Assembly: GCF_004193775.1 (NCBI RefSeq)
Contig: NC_041011.1
Coordinates: 39,935,167 to 39,999,166, forward strand
Direction of reading: 5' to 3'
Length of the DNA stretch: 64,000 nucleotides
Origin: Glycine soja
Taxonomy: Eukaryota > Streptophyta > Magnoliopsida > Fabales > Fabaceae
Below, piece by piece: positions 12,250-26,100 of this stretch (its first letter is position 1; each line of letters begins with the position of its first letter). The position numbers were made by a program, and so were the translations under genes. The notes under the pieces were generated by a model. It saw nothing but the letters and a program-made list of their open reading frames with translations. It searched no databases and had not been told where the DNA came from.

Positions 12250-13130
12250 TTCTCCACACAAAAATTACTTTTTATTTTTCAAACGTCATTTGTTGTTATT
12301 TTTTTGTTTATTTGAAATATTAATAAGTGTTTTACTATATAGTAAAAAAATACATATTCTACAATTTTGAAATACCCATGCATCGCAGGCCTATGTTTAA
12401 TTTAAATTGAGCATTTGACCCACACTTATAGTGGTACTAGACATCTTAAAGTAACTAAAAAAATTGTTTAATATTTTTATATATTTTTCTAGTCTTAGTA
12501 TTTAAAAGTTACTTTGACTCAAAACAAAAATTTTTTATGTTGACTCCAAGCAAATTTGAATCAAAATAGACACATCCACTTGAATAAAACAAAATTTTGT
12601 TGATACCTGTTTTTTCACACCCAATATTTAAATCCGATATGTTGCTCTAAGAAGATTTTCCCATGATTTGATTTACTTTCAAAAGCTTTTAGATCGTTTT
12701 TTATGTGCTTCCCATATTCAAAACAAGTTTATCCACTACCCTCACACACACACAAAAAAACCAAGTTTATCCGCTTACTTTTGACTTTTGAGCATTAGTG
12801 AATAAATAAACCTGGAGAAAAGAATACGGAATGACTTGCAGCTCTTTATTGATAAAATCCTGCATGGCAAAGAAAAATTAAAGTTAGAAGATAAAGTTTA
12901 CAAATACTTTTTTATGCTTGTTTTTTACACAATCTTTTTACACTATTAATATTAATTTTAATTAGATAATTTGAGTCATTAGTCAGGGTGATGCGAGTAA
13001 GGATTATAGTCCCCACTACCTAATTTAGAGGGTAAAAATTGACCATTATCCACGTTAGTATCCACTGTGTGGGTGATAGATATTTACGGCTATTTATGAA
13101 CCTTTATAGATATTTGTCAACATTGATAAG
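12250..13130. repeat. Left copy of an old direct duplication
   Basis: Diverged but colinear with 14540-15695. Shared landmarks in order are GAAATATTAATAA, TACTAGACATCTTAAA, ACTTTCAAAAG with TTTTAGATCG, a run beginning CAAGTTTATCC, AAAGTTAGAA, and TATCCACTGTGT with GTGATAGATATTTA. No coding potential. It could be a segmental duplication or two ancient long terminal repeats enclosing 13130-14540. Confidence 0.7.
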
Positions 13131-14539
13131 TTTTTCAAATATATTTAGAATGGGATATGATTTATTTACATTATGTGTAAAATAATGTTTTACACTAAAT
13201 TCAAGTCATTCAATTTAAATAATCAAAAGGTTGAAATTAATTTTCTTAAAAAAATTTAAAAATTATAATTAACAAACAATGAGATATGATTTTATGATTT
13301 CTAATTAAATTAATTGATTAATATCATTAATAATAACACCAAATAATATTTTCAGTCTTATCTTCGTCAAAATGAGATTTTGAATTCAATAAAAAAATTA
13401 CTATCTATTTTATTTACTAAAAATAATATTTACCATATATGCATGTCGTATGGATAGAAAAAAAAAGTTAAATAACTCACACTTCTTATATTTTTATAGT
13501 TCCAATGTCATTTTACACTTAAGTAATCCACACATAAATTTGGTTCAATGTTAAAAAATGTTAAACAACTCACATTTTTTATAATTATTTTTCTAGTTTC
13601 CATCACTAATTTTTTCTCTTTTCTTTTGCACCACCTTTAGTACAATAAAAAAAAGTATTCTTAAGGAATCATTTTTTATATAAAAAAACTAATCTTATTT
13701 TCAAGAAACTTTGCAAGGCCGGCTCGAATGCTGAAGAAATATAAAAACATCTTTAGTGGAAGAAACTATTTTATGATCTTAGATAATTTTATATGGATTT
13801 TATGATACTGCATAGGATGAAGAATTGTAGAATCTAATTTGGGTTATTAAATTTTAATTGTAAGAAAAAAAACTTATCTTTTCTCTCAAATGACATTAAA
13901 AATAATGTTTTTTTAAATGAAGTTCTTGAAAGTTTTTTCCTTGAAACTTAACATTTAGTGTATAAAACTTTTGAACAAAAATAATAATAAATCTGGTAGA
14001 TAAAATTTTTTAAGCTCATGAATTCAACTCAAAAACCTTTATTAAAGATAATCTAAAAATCATATCTTGTACACAAACAACTCTTAAGATATAATGGCTA
14101 AATATGCCTTTACCATTAAACTTGGATTATCTCATTAAAGCTGATTTTCATTACTAGGAATGCCTTAAAGGTTACTTAGTATAAGAACACCAAACACACA
14201 ATTAGCCAGTCATCCAAAACTGGCACCCATGACTAACTTGAATACATTAGGAAAGAACGGATAATAACACCAACATAAAAAGTCAAACACTCAAATAGAT
14301 TTAATCACATAAGTTTTCACATAACACCTAACTAACTTAACGACTTTTTTCTCCAATAATGTCTCCATATATGGACTCCCTCTCTTTGGCATAGATCAAC
14401 TCCACTCATTCTCATTTCTTAACTCACATCCTAACCTGAGTGTTAAGTCTTCATGGATTTTGGAGTGCATTCTCTCGATTAGACAGAAAATATAATATTT
14501 TGTAAAAAAGTGATAACAACGCATTAATTATATTTAAGG

Positions 14540-15695
14540 CGTTTTTTACATTTTATACGCCATTTTTTTTTATATTTCATGTTTTAATGAAATATTAATA
14601 AATGTCTTATTAGATATTTTTTAAAAAATCATCTACTTCTAGAATGTTTTTTTACAGGAACTTCTACAATGTTTAATACCCATGAAACACGTGTATATTT
14701 AATTTAATTGAACTTTTGACCCCACAATTGTAGAGTTATAGACTTATAATAGTACTTTTTTTTAAAAGGACTTATAATGTTATAGTAGTACTAGACATCT
14801 TAAAATAATTAAAAAATTGCCTAACTTTTTTTCTATAATAGTCTTAGATATTTAATTAAAAGTTGCTTTGAATTCTAAAAAATTTGCATCAAATTATATG
14901 AATCCACTTAAATAAAACCAAAATTAGTTTTTTTTTTTATATGTAGATGGTTATATAATTTTATTTATAATAAGAGAACAAATGCAACTCGGGATAATGT
15001 CAAAGATCTTAGTTAATACCTATATTTTCACGCAGAATATTTAGATCCTATTTGTCACTTTAAGATGATTTTTCCGTAATTTACTTTCAAAAGATTTTAG
15101 ATCGTTTTTATATGCGTCCCAGATTCATAGCAAGTTTATCCACTCACTTTTGAGCATATAGTAATTGCTAATCTAGATTGATAAAATCATGAGTGACAAA
15201 ATAGTGATAGTATTCTTAAAAACTAAAGTTAGAACTTAGAAGAATAAGTTTGCAAATATCTTTTAATAGGTTTAAAAAATATTTTTACTTAAAAACATTT
15301 TTAAATTATTACTTAAAATTTATTTTTAATTAAATACTTACATGATTTTTTTTTTTATATTTTATGTAATATATGTTGTTAGTCTTATTTTAGTAAGTAA
15401 TGACAGATAATAATTGAAATATAAAAAAAATCAAATATGTAATTAATCACAAATAAATTTTAGATAATAATTTAAAAACAATTAATTTTTCAAATATAAA
15501 AAAAGATATTTAAGTGTTTTTAATTAATAATTAGGCGGATGAAGCATTTACCACTAGGCCACTACCTATTTCTGTCGGTAAAAAATTACTCATATCCACA
15601 TGACGTGAGTATCCACTATCCACTGTGTTAGTGATAGATATTTATGGACATTTATGAGTTTTTATAGATATTTGTTAACATTGAAACGTTTTCAA
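14540..15695. repeat. Right copy of the old direct duplication
   Basis: Same landmark order and orientation as 12250-13130, with several indels (for example an extra internal stretch at about 14930-15020 and 15250-15580), so the copies separated long ago. The start of this copy also has a small internal duplication of the TTATAGTAGTAC kind. Confidence 0.7.
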
Positions 15696-15699
15696 AAAA

Positions 15700-17008
15700 A
15701 TATCTAAAATAACTAATCAGTATTACTAATTTTAATCAAATTTTAATTTTAATTAAATTAAGAAATTCAGTTAAAATTTAAATGATAAAGTCAATTGTTA
15801 CAAAGTATACCGTAGTTGCATTTTTTTTCTAATTCATACCACATTAAAATCATATGAATTATGGTTATATTTCGTAAGATATTTTAATTAGTTTTTAATT
15901 TTTTTATTTATTAAAAAATTTATTTGAGCATTGGATCAACAAGTTTTTTTTTAGTAATTTGTAATATTTTTTAAACATTAACTTATAATTTTTTTTATAT
16001 TTTTTCATTTTTATTTTTAATATATTTTAATTTTTTTAATTACTTTTTAAAAATAAATAATAATTTTATTATTTTTATATCATTTTATAATTTTGAGTTA
16101 CTTCAATAATTTACTTCAACGATCATTAGTCTTACTAAACACATATAATTTAATAAATTAATTTTTCTATTTTCAATTAATAATTAATTTTTTAATTAAT
16201 TTGTCGAACATATGTATTTGTGTGTAAAGGAAGATAAAAACTCTAATGAAATCCTGAAAAAAAACTCTAATGAAATGTAAATAAATTCTATCATTAATTC
16301 ATGAAAATGTATAATTATATTAATTAGAATAGCCATAACCACTATGATGTTCTTAATTCAAACATTTAAATTGATAACACAGGTATATGTTCTGATTTAA
16401 ATTCATAATATATTTAAAATAATAAATAACGTAAGATTTATTCTAAATTCATAACACAAATATGTAATTAATATTTATATCCTTTATAAAACATTTATAT
16501 TATTAAATTCAAAATTTTAAAATATATGAATTTAAGTTTTGAATTCCTTTATTATTTACTTTAGAGTTTCACAAAAATAATGTTTTATCTTTTTAAGATT
16601 CAGAATTTACGGTAATTCTTGAAATTTTGACTTATTTATTTTATATATAAAAAAATGAAACGTGACATGTAAATTAATGCTTGCAAGTTGTAAATATTAA
16701 TTCTCAAGTTCAGTTTGGGTCACATCAAGAGAATTAGATAAGCTGTTTCCAAAGAGAAAACGAGAGTTGACTCACTCATATCATTATGAGTACAATACAC
16801 ATTATTTTTAAAATTATTATAGTAAACAATATTGAAATCTGGAAATTATAGTAAAAAACTTATAACAAAATTGTGAGTTTTTTTTCCCAGATAAATTTGA
16901 TTGAGTCTCATCAGAATTATTCAAAAACTTAAAAAAGTATTTATAGATCATCCATCAATAATATACTTACAAAAGATAAGATTGCCAATTTGTGAGTAAT
17001 CAAAAACG
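15700..17008. other. AT-rich intergenic stretch, no gene seen
   Basis: Extremely A+T-rich with no coding frame or definable repeat ends. Confidence 0.5.
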
Positions 17009-17049
17009 CTTGAGATGTAGCAAAGACATTACTTTTCATAGGATACTCT
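17009..17049. repeat. Left flanking direct repeat of the 1.3-kb element
   Basis: About 41 bases beginning CTTGAGATGTAGCAAAGACA, repeated in the same orientation at 18382-18421 with only a few mismatches. It sits immediately outside the element's inverted end. Confidence 0.85.
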
Positions 17050-18368
17050 GTAAATTTACTAGTGGATTTCTTTTACAAACTATTTATGTAAAGGGGTCTC
17101 TTTTCTAAGTATTTATAAAAGGGAGTCTATTATTATCATGGATGTCGTTAACGTGTACCGCCGCCATCAGCAGTGGCCAATGGCAGGACAACTTGATATG
17201 TAATTTTCGATCTTCTCCTTGATACGTGGGAACAACTCGTCTGATATGTAATTTTCAATCTTCTTTCCCGTTCCAAACATGTTCTCAAACATGCTTAGGT
17301 TGCATCCATAATACATCACCATCGATGGGTCAGACTTAATTTTAATATGTGATGGACACGACGATGATGAAGATGTCATTGATGCTGCAAAATAAAATAT
17401 AATACAATAAATTCACAAAACAATTTATACATTATTTGTAGATAACATAAATTAAACTACGCACATTTATAAAAACGTTATTAAATATATAACAATAAAT
17501 TTGTAATAAATAAAATTGGGCAATTTTGAATATATTCTATAGATAAATTAAAATACATGCGAAGACAAATTAAAATAAATAACAAAATATATTATACAAA
17601 TAATAAAATTTAAATATATTCTACAAATACTTTCAAATACATACACATAGACAAATTTAAATAAATAACATAATATATTCTACAATTAACAAATAAATAA
17701 TTAAATAAAATATGAACTACCAAATAAATTAAAATACAAACAAATATTGAAATGCAAAAAATTATTTAAACAACGTGTAATACAAAAATAATAATAATTT
17801 ACAATGTATCATATATTTAATCACGTAAATTTTCTAAAACAAATAATATTAACCTACAAACTAAAACTAACAAATAATATATATAACATTCTAACTAAAA
17901 ATAATTAACTCAAATAATATTAATTTATCAACTCATTTATTTAAAATTATACTATCTATATATAACATACAAATTTCAGAACACTGCAAACCCTAACCCT
18001 AAACACTACAAGCCTACATTGCCATCTTCAGAACTATGGCCTGTGCATGCGTTGAAGGTGTCTCGCAGGAAGCAATGGCGGCATTGCTTACGTGGAAGCC
18101 TTCTTACCCGTGGGAGCAGCGAGACAACCTTCTCGCCAGTGGGAGCAGCGAGACAGCGTCCACGTCAACTGTCTCGCTAAGCACAATGGCGGCACCCTCT
18201 TCCATCCTCCACGTCACCAAGCTTCTCGCCACTGCTGATGGCGGTACACATTTCTCGCCAGTACTATTGGCGGCATCTATGATAATGACAGAACCCCTCC
18301 ATAAATATTTAAAAAAAAGACCCTTTAAGTAAATAGTTTGTAAAGAAGATCTTCTAAAGTAAATTTAC
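17050..18368. mobile_element. 1.3-kb element with long terminal inverted repeats
   Basis: The outer ends both read GTAAATTTAC (self-complementary). Inverted similarity then continues for about 130 bp: CTTTACAAACTATTTA-like, GTATTTATAAAAGGG, ATTATCAT.GATG.CG and GTGTACCGCC with CATCAGCAGTGGC are found inverted at the other end. The interior is AT-rich except for a GC-rich block (18010-18260) with repeated words such as TGGGAGCAGCGAGACA and TTCTCGCCA. Two short open frames (70 and 98 codons) inside have no recognisable domain. The structure fits a non-autonomous DNA transposon, probably MULE-like, but no 9-bp duplication abuts the ends. Confidence 0.7.
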
Positions 18369-18381
18369 CCCTCCCGCAACT

Positions 18382-18421
18382 CTTGAGATGTAGCAAAGAC
18401 ATTTCTTTCCATAGGATCCTC
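18382..18421. repeat. Right flanking direct repeat of the 1.3-kb element
   Basis: Counterpart of 17009-17049. It is itself bracketed by two copies of CCTCCCGCA (at about 18370 and 18419). Confidence 0.8.
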
Positions 18422-18439
18422 CCGCAGTTCCGCTGAGTA

Positions 18440-21400
18440 TTCTAATAATAGCATCATTCTGCAATTAAAAAACTCAATTAAATTAATGATCTAGAAAGAA
18501 GATACATAGCATATTAATCTGTGAACAACTGAACATCATAGAAAGAAGAGACTCTTTTCAGTTTTCTCCAAACCCAAGAAAAAAACGAAAGAATATCAGT
18601 GGGATGGGTTGGAGGGATGTAACGTGTTACGTGTCCATTATTATAAAGATCTGGGTCTTGTTGAGATCAGTGGCTTGGAATTAAAATTACTAATTAAAAA
18701 GTATTAAATAAAATAAATTATTTAAGCATATTGCTATGAAAGTGTATTAAAAATTATGAAAAGAACAATAATTATAAATTTTAATAAAAAATATTTAGTT
18801 TTAACATTTTAACACATATTTTTAATGCATTAATTAGCATTTGCCAACAAATTTTGCTTAGGAAAGAGGGTTACAACTTACAATGACCAGCAAATCAAAG
18901 TCTGACAAACAATGTCTGCATATGCATTTTTTTCTATTACAAAATGTGAATGATATATAATGAGGTGAGGTGGATATGAGGAATATTTTTTTTCACATAG
19001 ATGACAATTTGTTCCATACTTATATGGTTTATTTTAAGCGGGAAGTGAGTTCTTATAAATTCTATAAATATTTGTGGGTATTTATATGTATTTTTGAATA
19101 TTTTTTTAAATAAATATTAATATAAAAGTGTATAATTTTAAATTATATATTTATTAAAAATAAAATAGAGTAAATTTGTGCTATTTCTAGACAGTCATAA
19201 ATGTGTTACCTCAAAGGTATCGTTACAGAAAGAAATAAAAGCTCTGGATGTGTCGCCCTCTAGCAAAGAAATTACAAAGTACTTAACGTTCTACTCATGT
19301 AACAAAAAAAATTGAATCAGGATAGACAATTGATCTCACATACTGGTCTTCTGCTAGAAAACATTATGTGTTAGTGATGTGTAATTACTTTTACGGATTG
19401 CTTGAATTCGTTCACTAGCTTCTGCTCTTTAGTTTTAGTCATTTTTTCCCATCTCATCGTCCTAAAAAGACCGGCAAAATAATTGAACTTCATTTGAATA
19501 GGTGGAATGATACTCTGGGGATGGTGCTCAATCTTTTATATATTAATTAAACATCTACATAACTACATTTGTCATTTTCTTCATCAGTACTTTTTAGCGT
19601 TTATATATGTCTGTATGATACATTACAAAGTTCCTTTTTCCTCAAATACTATATTTGTAACTTTATTAATTAAAAGCTTATCTTTTTTGCATATGTTTGG
19701 TGTAAAAAATTTACATTATTAATCAGTTATAAATTATTTTAAATATAATTTTTAAAATAATTATTACAAAATAAATTATATATATTAGTATGCATGAAAT
19801 TTATATTTTTTTTTTCCTGAGACTATATTCTACTAAATGAATAACTCTATGTTTAACATGGTAGGAGAGAAATAGGATGGATGGAAAGAGTAACAAAGGA
19901 GTAATTATGTGAGACTCACACATCTTATATTCTAATTTATCCTTCATTTCGTATATGTGAAATAGAGTTGAAGAAAATGAAATGAATAGTAAAATAAGAT
20001 GAGACATATATTTTTATACTATATTTTAATTTAAAACTTTCATTTCAAATCATCTTCATTCTATTTCATTTCATTTTATCAAACATAGGGTAGGAAAAAA
20101 ATTCTGTACTGTGAATAAATTCTAATTAAATCCATTAATTAAATCTTATATATGTATACTGTATATATAATTGTTTGTGCGAATAGCTTTGATTTACAAG
20201 GAGTTTTCAGTTTCAATTTTTTTTTCTCCCATTCTAGTTATAAGTGAACTATGGACACTAATACCATTGAAGGGAGTTTAATAATATGGTTCATGTATCT
20301 AACTTAGATTAGAGAGAGAGAAAGAGATGAAAAAGTGAGTGTCATATGACAAGGATATATATATGCTGGGCAAAGGTGCAATGTTGATGGCAGATCTCAG
20401 AAGATGGAAGGAAAGAGCGAAGCTAACATAACAGAAAGACAAAGGAAATAAGTAAGAAACCACATGTGATGTTGTAATAAATAGTTAGAGGTTACGGATA
20501 GATATATTGTTATGACATGTGTGGCGCGTTGACAATAGATCACTGATCACACAATAAGATGAATCCATCAAACAGTGTGGATTCCCATTCTCCTCTTAAC
20601 GACTACATCTGCATCAACGTTGAAAAAGTCAAGAACACCACTTTTCTCTCACCTGAGAGGACCCCATGTGCGCACCAATTGCTTTGCTCCATTTTCGTTA
20701 CAATCGAAAAAACATTTATCTTTTCTTTGTTTAATATCTACATTTTCTTTCACTTCAGTTTTTGTTTTTGGTCCATGGCCCCTTCATGCTTAATGTTAAA
20801 TGATGTTTTCAATAAGATTTTTTTTAATCAATAATAATTACATACCGCGAGTTGAAATTAATCTTTAATTTAATAAATTAAGAAATATCCATAATTCATT
20901 TTCAAGGAAAAAAAATGATGCTTTAACTTAAGTCGGTCTAGTCTATGAGCCCCTCAACACATTGGATGTAATATACATGATGCATCCTTTTAACTCAAGC
21001 TGAATATGACAACGAAAAAAGAAAAAAAAAACTCAACTTGATTCTCTTAATTTGTATTTTTAACTTGCTAGCAGAATATCATAATCTAAGAAATATTTCA
21101 AGTTTTATGATCATTTTTTTTTACTAATTTTCCAACTTATAACATTTAAATTATTTTATATTTTAAATTTATTATAAACCCTAAGTATTTGCTAAATTTT
21201 ACAAATACAGATATTGAATTAGTTAAAACATTAAAGACCAAAATTGCACACAATTTAAATTAAAAAGATCAATAGTATTTAAAATTAAAATTATTTTTAA
21301 GGTAAGAATGTCAAACTCTTGAATTCATATGTTTTCATAAAAAATGATTTTTTTAAAGTTAATATACATGAGTTAGTTTTAATTTATGTCAAAATTAGAT

Positions 21401-22390
21401 TTATATATCTTTTTAATTTAATTTATTCTTCTTCTTTTTTATATAGGTTTTTGCTCAAAATTTTATTCAAATTAGATCTCACTTGCCACTGCTATTCATG
21501 CATCAAAGAACATCCTCGAGCATGTTAGAGATAAGAGGAATGGCTAAAAAAGAAGAAACACTACTGAAAACAGTAAAACATATTGCCACCATGGTTGGAA
21601 AGCTTGTCCACACAAACCTGACCTTATCAGGAGTATTAAAGCATATAAATTAAGACAATGATATTTTTAAGGTGTGGCTGCAAATAATTAACCATTCAAA
21701 AGTTTTTAAAATAAATTAATTATGCATGTTCAATCATATTTTTGTTGTCTTTCATACAAAAAAATAATGTTAATGGGCAAACATAACTGTATACACAAGG
21801 GGACAACCATTTAAGCTTGATGCCAAGCAAAAAATCATGGCTTCAACCCCCCGATGGGTCATGGGTGCAACCCTACTGTCTCAAGTCTCTACAAACATCT
21901 GCGCAGAAGTTGTTCAATTCATTGCATTTATAATCGGAATAGTTGTATCTTTTTATTTAAGGATGTATTTCGAATTTAAAGCTTACTTTATTTGGTATTC
22001 ATTAGGAAATTACGCCTGTTTTTTTATTATATTATGATTTATGAAGGACTAACGCATATAAATTTAGATATTTACTTAAAATGGTTATTTTCACAGAAAG
22101 CCGCCTAATGAAGAGTTTCTTGTAGTTGTTGGTGAATGCAGAGATCAAGAATTAAATCCATCCTTTATTATGGCTTTCCTTCCTTTAGAAAACAAACAAG
22201 TACTAAAAAAATAAAATAAGTACTCATGTAATATTGCTAGCTTGAAGATTTATCGTTTAAAGAAAAAACTTTAAGATTTATCTAATGTTCCATTTGGAAG
22301 ACATAAAAGAGGAAAGAAAACAGAGAATTTTTTTCCCATTTTTTTTTTGTTGGAGAGAAAGTAAAAAGAAAATATGAAAAATAATTAACT
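18440..22390. other. Gene-poor AT-rich stretch
   Basis: Short open frames near 19507-19722, 20559-20834 and 21837-22037 were read and show no family character, no splice continuity and no codon bias. I see no gene here. Confidence 0.5.
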
Positions 22391-22762
22391 TCTAGACCAG
22401 TTTTATAAAAATCGGTTCGGTCCAACCGGTAGGACTAGTCTAATGAAAATCTGATGATCTAATTGGATTGTTTATGTATGTGATCCGGGATGATCTGAAT
22501 GATTTTACAAACTTGGACTTGACCAATTTTACAGACTTTATTATTAATTTTAATACTTCAATTGTTATTTTGAAATATGAATTAACTTTTTTTAATCAAA
22601 TAATATTAGTCTCATACTTATATATAATAGATAAATATATAATTTTAAATTTTTTAATATATATCAAATCAAACCGAGTCAATTACTAGTTCACCAATTG
22701 AACTATTAACCTACTATCTCGACCGGATCAATGAGAACCAATTTTCATGACATTGTTCTAGA
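22391..22762. mobile_element. Probable small inverted-repeat element
   Basis: The ends TCTAGACCAGTTTTATAAAA and (reverse complement) TCTAGAACAATGTCATGAAA match at about 20 of the first 27 bases. The subterminal parts carry CCGGT-type words on both sides (CCAACCGGT left, GACCGGATC right). No clear target duplication, so class and exact ends are uncertain. Confidence 0.45.
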
Positions 22763-23172
22763 CACAAATTTATTTATTTTTTGTTTCCCTTTCACTCCAA
22801 TTTAAATTTCAAACTTTTCTTTTTCATTTTCTTTCTCCTCTAACAAACATAGGGTTAATGCCCATCATTAACATTTTATACGTAGAAGTAACATTCTTTT
22901 TCATAAATACAACAAAAAATTGTATAAATATTATCAGAAAAATATTTGTGAGAAAGGAGTATAATATACTAATAGATCTTTTAACGATTAAGATAAGTTC
23001 TACCGTCAATTAGTACATAAAAAATATCACTATCCAATGGATTTGCATAGAGGGAATTTTGAAGGAATCAGTTGTTTACAGTTATAGAAAACTAATACAA
23101 ATCTTACCATGTCTTGTGATTGCTTTATCCATGTATACATTGTGAAGAATGTTAATTTATGCCACCAAGGAA

Positions 23173-26100
23173 TTAAACATGCAATAAATCAGAAACCAAT
23201 TCGTTAATCAAACATGTTAGGATATCAAATTCAAGTTCTGAACCCTTCTCAAAGGCTTCAATTTCAAAGTCAAGCCATTTACACCATCCAGTGCTCATGT
23301 CCTTGTTGACAAGTTCATCCACCTCTACCTCTTCTTCCATACTTCTAAAGCTCAGTATTTCCTTGTAAAACTCTTCTGCTAAACAGTTCTTCCTCTGAAC
23401 TGAAGCCAACCATTTTGGCCATGCTTTGCAGCTTCCAACAAAAATTTGTCTGCACCTTAGTTCTAGGCACTCACTCACAGTGTCAAATATAGCCCTCCTC
23501 TCAATCTTAGAGTACTCTTCATAGTTTTCTGCCCCAAGGCCTTTATTCTCCAACTTGTCAAAGAGATTTGGCATTATGATCTTGTCTGTCTCACCCACCA
23601 CAAATTCTTCTGTCATCAACTCTGCATTGCTGAATATATCCTTTACATATTCAAGTTCCATGTTCCTCGCTGATCTTGTAAATTCGGCCGAATTTGACAT
23701 TACACTTGATTGTTCACTGGCCATGTTATCCCCCATCACTATGGAAGAGCTTTGCTCAGACCATTCTGCCTCGTTTTCGAGTGACATAGATTCATTCATT
23801 AGAGAAAAATTAGATACCTCTTCATCTTGCATGGAAGAATAAACTGTAATGCCTAAAAAGAGATTAAAAATGGACAGGAATTAATGTTTTATGAGCATAT
23901 GCAGTTGTGCTGAGGAACCACAAAAAATTCTTAACAATTATTTTCATGACCTAAACTTGATAAATAACAGATATATCCTTATAACACAAAAAATTGAAAC
24001 TGTCATGCTCCATAATTGAGCAAAATTGGCCACCTATTAAGAATAATTCTGCAACATCTGCGAGGTTTCATTACCACATGTAGCCCAATGACAGTTCTAG
24101 AGTTTACTCCCCACCCCCACCCCCGAGCATGCCTCAAGGTTCTTCTAAACTTGATGCAAATTTGCAATTATGGATTTATAAAAAAAAAAAGTGAAAGCTA
24201 CTCATTACCATTAAAATTGTAAGGTTTTGATTTTAGATCTGGATAAAAATATGCTCACAGGCAGTTGAAAGAAACTAAATACTAAGACATTACCATATGC
24301 ACTATCTAAGTAACTTCCATTTTTGCTTTCACTGTTGCTGCGACAGCTAGGCTCTTCCATTGATTCTGATGTCTGCACAAGTGAAGAGTGATTTAGTGCT
24401 AATATGAGTATATTCTTATTTCCAGTTCAAACTTCAAACATTAAAAATATTCAAACTTGCAAATAAGAATAACTTAATAGAAATGAAAGTTGTTTATATA
24501 CTTGATGTGTGGATCATATTAAACAAATCCCCAGGAAACTAGTAATTGAAGCATAATGTGCACCCCCCTCATCCCCCTTCCCTCTATCAAAACCTTGAAA
24601 TATTCCCTTGACTAATTGATGGCAGAAGGTTACCAAGGATAATATACTGATATTTAATAGTTCTACATAAAAAATGAAATAAAATACATAATAGATGAGA
24701 CTGAGAGTATAGAAGAAATGAGAGAGACCTGCAGTTGCTGATTCATGCTAAGCACCACAATATCACTTGAAGAACAATTGTCATGCACGCTGTCCAATTG
24801 ATTGTAAAAGCTTATGTCTTGTTCCCTTACTGTGGTGCTTAACACACTTCGAAATTTGTCTTCCAAACTAGATCTTAAACCAGTAGAAGACCCTTCTGTC
24901 GTGAGGGAGCACTGAGGTGGGTTAATTCTAGATGTCAATTCTTGCAGTTTTTTCTCCAAAAGAACACTTAAAGCATCACCATCTATTACATGTAACCTGG
25001 GAGGAGAAAATGATGACTTTTGAGGATAAAACTTGTCATTACTACTACAAGAATTGACATCAATTTTGTTCCTTGTTCCCATCGCTTGCTCGCTAGAGGA
25101 CTGTAACTCGGGCAAGTTTCTTCTCAAGGGAGATGTAAATGTAAATGAAATCACACCATTGCTTCCTTTCATGCTAAATGCATCCTGGTCAATACTTCCA
25201 TCAGTCGTAATATTGCATTTTATGGGCATGTTTTCATAAGTATTAGCTGCACTATCAGAACCTCTTGGCTTATTGTGAATATCGCAACTGCTATAGTTTT
25301 TCTTTTGGGAAATACCCTTCCTTTTGGAAACTGGAAACTCCTTTATGGTATCAGTGATCCTTGTGCCAAACCTTTTGGGCTCAATGTTGGCATTTACAGA
25401 AACCTTTTTTTTAGTCTTCTTTGCTCCAGTAGAACTTTCTGAAGACCAAGTTTGTGTTGGCTTATTAGAGTCCATCTTTGAAGCTGAACTACCTTTGTTG
25501 GTTACACTATTCTGCTTTTGATTATTCTTTCCAAGCACATTTCTATTCTGGCTTGTACAAGCTCTCTGCTGCATTACCCTGCCCCTGTCTGCAATTTGTT
25601 TCTTCTGGCTCCTGGGCAACTGGTTTGATTTTATATTGTTATGTTCTTTCTGCCTCATATATCTCCTATTCCCATTCAAAGTCAATTCATCACGGCTCTG
25701 AGCATTGGTTTTAGATGGCATTGCAAGTGAAGCAGATTTTCCTTTGCTTGCCAACTGACAAGAACTGTTCTTTACTGAATGCCTTGAACCTTTGAAACTT
25801 AAAGTGGATTTATATAAATTGTTTCTCCTCTCACTAGGCTTGCCATTCAGAGGGTTAGCAGTGTGTGTATCCATGAACTTGGATTCATATTGTGCAGCTT
25901 CCAATTTCTCTTTCAGATCAAGAATTCTTAATGAAACAGATGAAGGTCCATATGAAGACATTTTATTCCTCCTACATGGCTGGGGACTTGCCTCAATTAT
26001 TTTGGTAGCTGCCTCCATTATATGAGCTGCATGCTTAGGTTGCATAAAAGCAGGGCTCTTGATAGGAGACAAAAGTTTGTTGTGAGAAACTGGAATGGGT

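Noticed and set aside
20559..20834. 91-codon frame with SPERTPCAHQLL
   Set aside because: No homology recognised, overlapping frames of similar length, no splice or promoter support.
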